A stretch of DNA of 11,802 nt from contig DASSNG010000041.1 of the NCBI GenBank assembly GCA_035688135.1, positions 1-11,802 of the forward strand, written 5' to 3'. Positions 8,101 through 11,802 of this stretch are shown here, piece after piece. The DNA is from JAIFWC01 sp035688135 (GTDB lineage Bacteria; Patescibacteriota; Saccharimonadia; Saccharimonadales; UBA10212). A program made the position numbers and the translations under genes. The stretch's first letter is position 1. Each line of letters opens with the position of its first letter. Under the pieces are notes generated by a model, which searched no databases, had not been told where the DNA came from, and saw only the letters and a program-made list of their open reading frames with translations.

Positions 8101-8105
8101 CCCTG

Positions 8106-9002
8106 TTAGGAAGCATTTTGCCCCGCTCTTTTAAATCGGACGGACTTTGCCCCCACCTCAATCTCAAACGGAGCTTTTACAGGATGGCGCGAGCCCGGTT
8201 TAGATGTCCGGATAGCCACGTTCAGCCGATTGATAGTCCGCTTATCAAAATCCTTCAGGCCGGATCGCCTGAGCCAATGCATCAGAAGCTCGTTCCCCAG
8301 CTCTGATGGCAAAGCGCTGAACCGCCCGCGGTCAATATCCCCGCCGCGGCTCACGGTACCGGCAAGCTCCTCCAGCCAGGAATCAATCCTGGGAGCAGCG
8401 TCTTGGATTTTCCCGATTTGCCGCAGAAATTGCCGGCGCATGGCCGGCGTGACCTTTGGCATTATGTTCTGCCGTATGTAATTCCTAAGGTAATCCGGGC
8501 TTTGGTTGGTCGAATCCTCCCGCCACTTTAGATTTTTTTCTTGGGCGTAATCTAAAATCCGGGCTTTGGTATATCCCAGCATGGGGCGCAGGATATCCTT
8601 GCTTGAGGATATCGCCACCAGGCCGCGGCGGCCCGTACCCCGCAGCAGGTTGATTATGGCCGTTTCTATCAAGTCATCCTGGTGATGGGCGGTAATAATG
8701 GCCCGGGCGCCGTATTTTTTCCGGACTTGTTTAAGGAATCCATACCTTGCCCGGCGGGCAGTCTCTTCGCTTGCGCCGGCACCCAATTCGCCGTAGCCAG
8801 CTTCGAATGGCAGGCCGTAGGCCGCCGCGGCTTCCGCCACCAGCTTCTCATCCTCCCGGCTGTCAGGGCGGATACCGTGGTTAAAATGAGCTACGACCAG
8901 CTCTACCTTTGGCAGCCTGCTTAACAGGTCCAGCAGCGCCATCGAGTCCACGCCGCCGCTGACCGCCACGATATATCTGCCAGGTTCCACTCCTAGTTTC
9001 AT
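8106..9002 (-). CDS. tilS: tRNA(Ile)-lysidine synthase TilS
   Basis: The protein has 298 residues. TilS uses ATP and lysine to change C34 of the CAU anticodon in tRNA-Ile2 to lysidine, so that it reads AUA as isoleucine. The PP-loop SGGVDS is at 15-20. Further family motifs are HFNHGIRPDSREDE, HHQDDLIETAIINLLRGTGRRGL and the conserved WREDSTNQSPDYLRNYIR. The length covers the ATPase and middle domains; the C-terminal domain found in the longer E. coli enzyme appears absent, as in other short TilS forms. The start places the PP-loop at the usual distance. No Shine-Dalgarno is seen. AUA codons are frequent in the pilus genes nearby, consistent with a need for this enzyme. Confidence 0.95.
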   Translation of the reverse strand: MKLGVEPGRYIVAVSGGVDSMALLDLLSRLPKVELVVAHFNHGIRPDSREDEKLVAEAAAAYGLPFEAGYGELGAGASEETARRARYGFLKQVRKKYGARAIITAHHQDDLIETAIINLLRGTGRRGLVAISSSKDILRPMLGYTKARILDYAQEKNLKWREDSTNQSPDYLRNYIRQNIMPKVTPAMRRQFLRQIGKIQDAAPRIDSWLEELAGTVSRGGDIDRGRFSALPSELGNELLMHWLRRSGLKDFDKRTINRLNVAIRTSKPGSRHPVKAPFEIEVGAKSVRFKRAGQNAS

Positions 9003-9008
9003 CCCATT

Positions 9009-9037
9009 ATTCTAACAGAGGTGAGTTAAGCGGTCAG
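9009..9037 (-). promoter_or_regulatory. Promoter of tilS ending 6 nt before its start codon
   Basis: The minus strand reads CTGACC (9037-9032), a 17-nt spacer, then TAGAAT (9014-9009). The -35 matches TTGACA at four of six positions and the -10 matches TATAAT at five of six. Six bases separate the -10 from ATG 9002, so the mRNA would begin at the start codon. The -35 lies inside the end of the DJ-1 gene. Confidence 0.45.
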
Positions 9038-9565
9038 CGCGGAAATCAGAGCCTTATTAAAGGCCGGCAGGTCATCGGGGTTCCGGCTAGTGATAAGGTT
9101 ACCGTCGGCCACGCATTCTTCGTCCACCCACTCGGCCCCGGCGTTTCGCATATCATCCTGGATAGTATAGTAACTGGTCATTTTCCTGCCTCGCGCCAGT
9201 CCCGCCGATACCAGCAGCCATGGCCCGTGGCAGATTACAGCCGTAGGCTTATTCTGTTCGTCCATCATCTTGGTAATAAAGTCACGGGCTTTCTGCTCCA
9301 TCCTCAGATGGTCCGCGTTTACTGCCCCTCCCGGGACTACCAGTGCGTCATAATCATCTGGTTTGGCCTCGTCTAGAGTTTTATCAACCTTGACCGACTC
9401 ACCGGGGTCCGCGTGTTTAAGGCCCTTTATCTGGCCGCTTTTTGGTGAAACGATCTCTACTGTAGCGCCGGCTTCACGCAGCACTTTGACAGGTTCGATC
9501 AGTTCGGATTCCTCAAAGTAGTCCGTTGCCATAACGGCAATCTTTTTACCCGATAAATCAGCCAT
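9026..9565 (-). CDS. DJ-1/PfpI family protein (class I amidotransferase-like)
   Basis: The protein has 179 residues and belongs to the PfpI/YhbO-type branch. The nucleophile elbow is VICHGPW with Cys112 and His113; the conserved glutamate that lowers the cysteine pKa is most likely Glu18 in DYFEESEL. The ending YYTIQDDMRNAGAEWVDEE and NLITSRNPDDLPAF is characteristic. Members are linked to oxidative and carbonyl stress; reported activities (peptidase, glyoxalase, deglycase) are disputed, so no reaction is assigned. AAGGAGG lies just upstream of the start with a 4-nt gap, unlike its leaderless-looking neighbours. TATTAT at about 9591-9596 on the same strand may be a -10, without a clear -35. 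Confidence 0.93.
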   Translation of the reverse strand: MADLSGKKIAVMATDYFEESELIEPVKVLREAGATVEIVSPKSGQIKGLKHADPGESVKVDKTLDEAKPDDYDALVVPGGAVNADHLRMEQKARDFITKMMDEQNKPTAVICHGPWLLVSAGLARGRKMTSYYTIQDDMRNAGAEWVDEECVADGNLITSRNPDDLPAFNKALISALTA

Positions 9566-9636
9566 AAATCCTCCTTATCTAAGGCCTCATAATAGCCTCG
9601 CCTTTACCGTAGGGCTGTGACATATCTAACTTTTAT

Positions 9637-9653
9637 GCACCGGCGGGCGGTGC
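9637..9653. repeat. GC-rich hairpin in the divergent intergenic region
   Basis: GCACCG (9637-9642) and CGGTGC (9648-9653) form a perfect 6-bp stem with a 5-nt loop, 29 nt before the ATG of the acidic small protein. There is no T-run, so it is not an intrinsic terminator. It may sit in the 5' leader of that gene. No convincing promoter for the gene was found between 9566 and 9682. Confidence 0.3.
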
Positions 9654-9682
9654 TTAAATATATCTGTAAAGAAGGAGAATTT

Positions 9683-9949
9683 ATGCCGCCACAGGGAATG
9701 ACCAACGATGAAGACCGCCAGGAAGAACTGCCGCAGGACTATTCGACGCCGTTTTCGGCGCCAAGCGGCGTGGATGACACTACCGACGATACACACCCGG
9801 AGGCCGACACTAACGTGGATCCCATGGAACACTACGATGAGGGCATCTCGGGCGCTACCGAGACCTCAGACCCCGGCAGCCGCGGGATATTGGGCTACAG
9901 CCCGCCAAACGGGGCCGGCGGTGATAAGGAGGATAAAGAGGGAAAGTAG
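9683..9949 (+). CDS. Small acidic, probably disordered protein of unknown function
   Basis: The protein has 88 residues from ATG at 9683, chosen because AAGGAG at 9672-9677 lies 5 nt upstream; the frame also opens at GTG 9617, but that part has no ribosome site and a different, basic composition. About a quarter of the residues are Asp or Glu, with many Pro, Gly, Ser and Thr and almost no large hydrophobic residues, so an unfolded chain is expected. There is no signal peptide, membrane segment or cysteine. The end is charged (GGDKEDKEGK). I do not recognise the family. It converges on the DUF2127 gene with 3 nt between the stop codons, and it is divergent from the DJ-1 gene, so a shared stress role is conceivable but unproven. 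Confidence 0.65.
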   Translation: MPPQGMTNDEDRQEELPQDYSTPFSAPSGVDDTTDDTHPEADTNVDPMEHYDEGISGATETSDPGSRGILGYSPPNGAGGDKEDKEGK

Positions 9950-9952
9950 GCC

Positions 9953-10477
9953 TTAGGCGCGCTCCAGCCGCCTTTTATGTTTCCGGTACTCATTCTGCGT
10001 AAGGTACACGACGACCACATCAAAAATGGTTAGAAGCAGCATACCGAATGTGAATTTAACCGCCATACGGTAGCTTTGGTAAATTATGAACAGAGCCGTA
10101 ACGCTTATAAGCGCCAGATAGGCCCATAGGTGGTCCCTGATAACTTCATACACCAGTACGACTTTAACTACACCATGGGCCAGCAGGTAAACCGCCCCGA
10201 AGGTCAGAGCCGCCCCAGTAAGGTGATGGGCGGTCTTTAATATATGCGTAGCCACGAAATCCTTAGGGTCCTCGGAAAGTTCACCGTGAGTCAGCCAGCG
10301 GGCCAGATGGTTTATCTGCGATGGACTGATTATCAGCAGCAGGACACCCCCGGCAATTTCCAGTAAACCGTCCAGGCCCTTCAGATAAATGCTGATCCTG
10401 AAGGCCTTGTCGGTGGCTGTCCGCGGGTGTTCGGCCGGATTATAATCAGGTATCGGCCTTCGTTTGTTAGCATCCAT
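9953..10477 (-). CDS. DUF2127 family membrane protein
   Basis: The protein has 174 residues. A polar basic N-terminus (1-25) is followed by four predicted membrane helices: about 30-50 (YLKGLDGLLEIAGGVLLLII), 88-110 (GAALTFGAVYLLAHGVVKVV), 115-136 (HLWAYLALISVTALFIIYQS) and 143-162 (FTFGMLLLTIFDVVVVYL), then a basic cytoplasmic end rich in Lys and Arg. Signatures such as KGLDGLLEI, HGVVK and LWAYLALI fit DUF2127, a family of unknown function found in many bacteria. The start ATG at 10477 has no Shine-Dalgarno; TAAAAT ends 6 nt upstream. The stop codon is 3 nt from that of the convergent acidic protein gene. Confidence 0.85.
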   Translation of the reverse strand: MDANKRRPIPDYNPAEHPRTATDKAFRISIYLKGLDGLLEIAGGVLLLIISPSQINHLARWLTHGELSEDPKDFVATHILKTAHHLTGAALTFGAVYLLAHGVVKVVLVYEVIRDHLWAYLALISVTALFIIYQSYRMAVKFTFGMLLLTIFDVVVVYLTQNEYRKHKRRLERA

Positions 10478-10483
10478 GACTTC

Positions 10484-10489
10484 ATTTTA
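10484..10489 (-). promoter_or_regulatory. TAAAAT box 6 nt before the DUF2127 gene (leaderless candidate)
   Basis: The minus strand reads TAAAAT, five of six matches to the -10 consensus, then six bases, then ATG 10477. No good -35 was found. The spacing equals that seen before tilS. Confidence 0.35.
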
Positions 10490-10517
10490 GAACGACAAAT
10501 GAAAATAACCTTAAAAA

Positions 10518-10526
10518 TGCTATAAT
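10518..10526 (+). promoter_or_regulatory. Extended -10 promoter TGCTATAAT of the leader-tRNA unit
   Basis: TG at 10518-10519, one base, then a perfect TATAAT at 10521-10526. No strong -35 is visible, which extended -10 promoters tolerate. Transcription would begin near 10533, about 107 nt before the tRNA. Confidence 0.6.
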
Positions 10527-10532
10527 AACCCC

Positions 10533-10639
10533 TGTTCTCATCATCGTGGGAAAGGTAGTAGCCGCGGTTTCGCTATAGCGAAATTTGGCTTTTGCCAAAA
10601 GCGGCGTTGAAGGAAAACCGTAGGTTGTCCTTCAAATAT
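10533..10639 (+). ncRNA. Candidate structured leader RNA upstream of the tRNA gene
   Basis: Nested and consecutive perfect stems fill this stretch. P1 pairs GCCGC (10561-10565) with GCGGC (10601-10605). Inside it are P2, TTTCGC-TATA-GCGAAA (10568-10583), and directly adjoining P3, TTTGGC-TTTT-GCCAAA (10584-10599), giving a three-way junction with only 2, 0 and 1 unpaired bases. P4 follows: TTGAAGGA (10607-10614) with TCCTTCAA (10628-10635), continued by AACC/GGTT across one A-G mismatch to a GTA loop. Four bases (ATAT) remain before the tRNA. No start codon with a ribosome site and no T-run is present. It could be a functional RNA, a processing leader for RNase P, or a repeat element. I recognise no known family. 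Confidence 0.45.
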
Positions 10640-10716
10640 GGCAGGGTAGCTCAGTTGGTTAGAGCACAGGACTCATAAGCCTGGGGTCGCGAGTTCAAAT
10701 CTCGCCCCTGCTACCA
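10640..10716 (+). tRNA. tRNA with CAT anticodon, probably elongator tRNA-Met
   Basis: The gene has 77 nt with a complete cloverleaf. The acceptor GGCAGGG/CCCTGCT has a G1-U72 wobble; the D stem is GCTC/GAGC, the anticodon loop CTCATAA with CAT at 10674-10676, the T stem GCGAG/CTCGC with loop TTCAAAT, and the end A plus encoded CCA. The anticodon stem CAGGA/GCCTG has an A-G mismatch at the pair closing the loop. An initiator is unlikely because the three G-C pairs typical of its anticodon stem are absent. The D arm and the CTCATAA loop resemble E. coli elongator tRNA-Met, but a CAT anticodon could also be tRNA-Ile2, the substrate of TilS encoded 1.6 kb away. Confidence 0.93.
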
Positions 10717-10723
10717 CATTATG

Positions 10724-10752
10724 AAAAAGGCCCCTCGCATGGGCCATTTTTT
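10724..10752. terminator. Bidirectional intrinsic terminator between the tRNA and the 26-residue ORF
   Basis: Stem GGCCC (10729-10733) pairs with GGGCC (10741-10745) around a 7-nt loop. On the plus strand TTTTTT follows (10747-10752) after one A; on the minus strand TTTTT follows directly (10728-10724). It thus ends the tRNA transcript 8 nt after CCA, and also a leftward transcript. Confidence 0.85.
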
Positions 10753-10769
10753 ATCGCTGCAGATTACGT

Positions 10770-10850
10770 CTAGGCGTCCAGAAGTACCTCGTCCACGGCC
10801 AGGATTTCCTCATTGGTCGTAGGCAGCAATATATAAGATAGTTGCGGCAT
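10770..10850 (-). CDS. 26-residue small protein with its own promoter and terminator
   Basis: The short frame runs from ATG 10850 to TAG 10770-10772. It begins MPQLSYILLPTTNEE and ends AVDEVLLDA: no Lys, Arg, His or Cys, five acidic residues, and many Leu, Ile and Val, so the second half could form an amphipathic acidic helix. AGGA (10862-10859) lies 8 nt before the ATG in an A-rich leader expected to be unstructured, and an in-frame TAA upstream bounds the frame. A consensus-like promoter lies at 10889-10917, and the intrinsic terminator at 10752-10724 follows the stop. Seeing all four signals in order makes a real gene plausible. The function is unknown; it is divergent from the RRM protein gene. 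Confidence 0.5.
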   Translation of the reverse strand: MPQLSYILLPTTNEEILAVDEVLLDA

Positions 10851-10888
10851 TTTAATTTTCCTTTTTTGTTTTTGTTAACCTGCTTAAG

Positions 10889-10917
10889 ATTAAACTTTAA
10901 CGGACATAATGTGTCAA
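10889..10917 (-). promoter_or_regulatory. Consensus-like promoter of the 26-residue ORF
   Basis: The minus strand has a perfect -35 TTGACA (10917-10912), a 17-nt spacer and -10 TTTAAT (10894-10889, five of six matches). Transcription would begin near 10882, giving a leader of about 32 nt. This is the best sigma-70-type match noticed in the window. Confidence 0.65.
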
Positions 10918-10929
10918 CGTAAATTTAAT
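10901..10929 (+). promoter_or_regulatory. Divergent promoter toward the RRM protein gene, overlapping the leftward one
   Basis: -35 CGGACA (10901-10906, four of six matches), 17-nt spacer, -10 TTTAAT (10924-10929). Its hexamers are exact mirror positions of the leftward promoter about base 10909, and GACA-N5-TGTC (10903-10915) shares the same centre, so one protein could act on both. Predicted transcription start is near 10936. Confidence 0.45.
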
Positions 10930-10935
10930 TGCTTT

Positions 10936-11073
10936 TTTTACAGATAAATGGTTAACTTGCGGATGTTAGGAGCTTATCTGTTCTTGGTGAGAATGTTCGG
11001 CCCTCATAAGCAAGAGTTCGCAAACCAGGCAAGTAAGGGTCGTACCTAGTAAGAATTAATAAGGAACTAATGC
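10936..11073 (+). promoter_or_regulatory. Long 5' leader of the RRM protein mRNA
   Basis: About 138 nt lie between the predicted start of transcription and ATG 11074 with no convincing ORF. CAGATAA (10941-10947) can pair with TTATCTG (10974-10980). AAGGA at 11061-11065 is the ribosome site. Long leaders are common on cold-shock-type mRNAs, so regulation by mRNA folding is plausible but inferred. No recognised riboswitch motif was seen. Confidence 0.35.
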
Positions 11074-11346
11074 ATGTACAAAGTATTTGTAGGCGGTCTG
11101 CCTTTCGCGACCACCGACGATGAACTGCGCGAGCTGTTTGCCGCCCACGGCAAAGTAGCCACCGCTAACGTCGTCCGCGACCGCGAGACCGGCCGCAGCA
11201 AGGGTTTCGGTTTCGTCGAATTCGAAGACACCGAAGAAGGCAAAGCTGCCGAAAAAGCCCTTAACGGTTCTGAGGTAGGCGGACGCACCATTTCGGTCGC
11301 GGAAGCCCGTCCAAAAGAAGACCGTCCCCGCAGTAATAATTGGTAA
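11074..11346 (+). CDS. RRM-domain RNA-binding protein
   Basis: The protein has 90 residues, a single RNA recognition motif. RNP2 is VFVGGL at 4-9 and RNP1 is KGFGFVEF at about 44-51, with the aromatic residues that stack on RNA present. The order beta-alpha-beta-beta-alpha-beta is complete by about residue 78, followed by a short Arg/Pro/Asn tail (PKEDRPRSNNW). Small single-RRM proteins occur in cyanobacteria and other bacteria, where several are cold-induced; RNA chaperone activity is an inference. AAGGA is 8 nt before the ATG. Codons are strongly biased (TTC, CGC, GAA, AAC, no AGA/AGG, no ATA), unlike the pilus genes, which suggests high expression. A terminator follows. Confidence 0.95.
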   Translation: MYKVFVGGLPFATTDDELRELFAAHGKVATANVVRDRETGRSKGFGFVEFEDTEEGKAAEKALNGSEVGGRTISVAEARPKEDRPRSNNW

Positions 11347-11363
11347 TTTACCAGTTAAGCGTT

Positions 11364-11390
11364 AAAAAACTCCCTCCCCGGGAGTTTTTT
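11364..11390. terminator. Bidirectional intrinsic terminator between rbp and hxlR genes
   Basis: AAAAAACTCCC (11364-11374), loop TCCCC, GGGAGTTTTTT (11380-11390). The perfect 11-bp stem ends in T-runs on both strands, and lies 17 nt after the RRM gene stop and 2 nt past the stop of the convergent regulator gene. Confidence 0.93.
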
Positions 11391-11392
11391 AT

Positions 11393-11728
11393 TTATTTTT
11401 GGTATCTATCACCCCATGCAGCCATGCTGCGTAATATCGGCATAAGGTCTTCCCCCTTTTTAGTCAGGGAATATTCTACCCGGGGAGGAACTTCGGCATA
11501 ACTTTTCTTAGTTATAACCGCTGCCGATTCCAGCTCATCCAGCCTTTGCGAAAGCGTTCTCGGGCTGATACCAGGTAGCGCCGATTCTATAGATGAGAAG
11601 CGCCTGGGGCCTTCATGCAGTTCTTTCAGTATCAAAGCTGTCCATTTATTGCCCAGGATGCACAGCGCGGCTTCTACGCAGCCGGGCCGCGATTCAATAT
11701 CGTCTGCTTTTAATACTTTAGCTTGCAT
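11393..11728 (-). CDS. HxlR-family transcriptional regulator
   Basis: From ATG 11728 the protein has 111 residues, the usual length for the MarR-like winged-helix HxlR family. Key segments are CVEAALCILGNKWTALIL (17-34), the recognition helix region LPGISPRTLSQRLDELE, the wing with PPRVEYSLTKKGEDL, and the end MAAWGDRYQ. Cys17 is at the conserved position used for thiol redox sensing in family members such as YodB and HypR; Cys23 is an extra. The frame can be extended to TTG 11773, but those 15 codons lie across an inverted repeat and look like promoter DNA, so ATG 11728 is preferred. No clear Shine-Dalgarno is seen. It is divergent from a gene starting at the window edge, the usual setting for its target. 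Confidence 0.92.
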   Translation of the reverse strand: MQAKVLKADDIESRPGCVEAALCILGNKWTALILKELHEGPRRFSSIESALPGISPRTLSQRLDELESAAVITKKSYAEVPPRVEYSLTKKGEDLMPILRSMAAWGDRYQK

Positions 11729-11743
11729 AGTTACTTTACTTAA

Positions 11744-11770
11744 TATAGTATTGTATTTAGTAATACTATA
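11744..11770. promoter_or_regulatory. Operator-like inverted repeat between hxlR and the divergent gene
   Basis: TATAGTATT (11744-11752), nine bases, AATACTATA (11762-11770): a perfect 9-bp inverted repeat. On the minus strand TTGTAT (11773-11768), a 17-nt spacer and TACTAT (11750-11745) could be the hxlR promoter, so the repeat would cover it. HxlR proteins are dimers that bind such AT-rich dyads, which points to autoregulation and control of the divergent gene. Confidence 0.6.
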
Positions 11771-11796
11771 CAAATAATAGCAATGGGAGGGATTGA

Positions 11797-11802
11797 ATGC
11801 CA
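11797..11802 (+). CDS. Start of a divergent gene, cut by the window edge
   Basis: Only two codons (Met-Pro) are inside the window. The start is supported by GGGAGG at 11785-11790, 6 nt upstream of the ATG. Its divergent position next to the HxlR-type regulator suggests it is the regulated target, often a reductase or other detoxifying enzyme in this family, but nothing of the product can be seen. Confidence 0.5.

Noticed and set aside
9617..9682. GTG start at 9617 for the acidic protein.
   Set aside because: No ribosome site, a basic segment unlike the rest of the protein, and a GC-rich hairpin within it; ATG 9683 has AAGGAG at good spacing.
10550..10567. Stretch resembling a T-box motif (GAAAGGTAGTAGCCGCGG).
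   Set aside because: It has a substitution and an inserted base relative to the T-box consensus. The leader before it is only about 20 nt, with no room for a specifier stem, and a tRNA gene lies downstream rather than an aminoacyl-tRNA synthetase or amino acid gene.
10607..10635. Hairpin P4 as an integron attC-like site or intrinsic terminator.
   Set aside because: No attC core sequences were recognised and no T-run follows; the stem leads straight into the tRNA.
10770..10850. 26-residue ORF as a RiPP or bacteriocin precursor.
   Set aside because: No Gly-Gly or other cleavage motif, no Cys, and no maturation enzyme or transporter gene nearby.
11070..11123. Overlapping short frame from ATG 11070, 4 nt before the RRM start.
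   Set aside because: It stops after 17 codons inside the RRM gene and the ribosome site is spaced for ATG 11074; it is most likely chance.
11729..11773. Fifteen-codon N-terminal extension of the HxlR gene from TTG 11773.
   Set aside because: It overlaps the inverted repeat and likely promoter, has no ribosome site, and the family normally starts close to the conserved Cys-Val/Pro-Val-Glu segment.
1..11802. CRISPR arrays, insertion sequences, phage or toxin-antitoxin genes.
   Set aside because: No regularly spaced repeats, transposase, integrase, terminal repeats or recognisable toxin-antitoxin pair were seen on either strand.

Overview
The window reads as ordinary bacterial chromosome, most likely from a Candidate Phyla Radiation (Patescibacteria) genome and probably Candidatus Saccharibacteria. 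That placement is inference from three things: a type IV pilus assembly set (PilM, PilN, PilO) with no pilP or pilQ beside it, compact overlapping genes, and moderate GC with standard stop codons (the UGA-as-glycine code of Gracilibacteria is excluded). No transposase, phage gene, CRISPR array or rRNA is visible.

Positions 1-4549 (+) are a pilus operon: the C-terminal end of a minor pilin-like protein, a PilX-like protein with a long Asn/Ser-rich beta-helix-like body, then pilM, pilN, pilO and a 100-residue membrane protein. The last four overlap by ATGA and are probably translationally coupled. The operon ends in a 30-bp palindrome that carries the stop codons of both convergent genes at mirror positions. 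Positions 4570-9565 (-) hold housekeeping and stress genes: a bacterial PH-domain membrane protein, ruvB (Holliday junction motor), ftsH (membrane protease), tilS (tRNA-Ile2 lysidine synthetase) and a DJ-1/PfpI protein. Several start codons in this block have a Pribnow-like hexamer 6-8 nt upstream and no Shine-Dalgarno, which suggests leaderless mRNAs. Positions 9683-9949 (+) encode a small acidic disordered protein, convergent with a DUF2127 membrane protein (9953-10477, -).

Positions 10478-11073 are mainly RNA and regulatory. An extended -10 promoter precedes a compact structured leader, a three-way junction plus a further hairpin, which ends 4 nt before a CAT-anticodon tRNA. A bidirectional terminator follows. 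On its other side, a complete small transcription unit on the minus strand encodes a 26-residue protein absent from ordinary gene calling. Its promoter is arranged in exact mirror symmetry with the promoter of an RRM RNA-binding protein gene (11074-11346, +), whose mRNA would have a leader of about 138 nt.

The right end holds an HxlR-family regulator (11393-11728, -). A perfect 9-bp inverted repeat lies between it and a divergent gene whose first two codons are the last bases of the window.

The best candidates for undescribed biology are the 26-residue mini-gene, the structured leader joined to the tRNA, and the leaderless pattern. All three are predictions from sequence alone and need the transcript or comparative tests listed.
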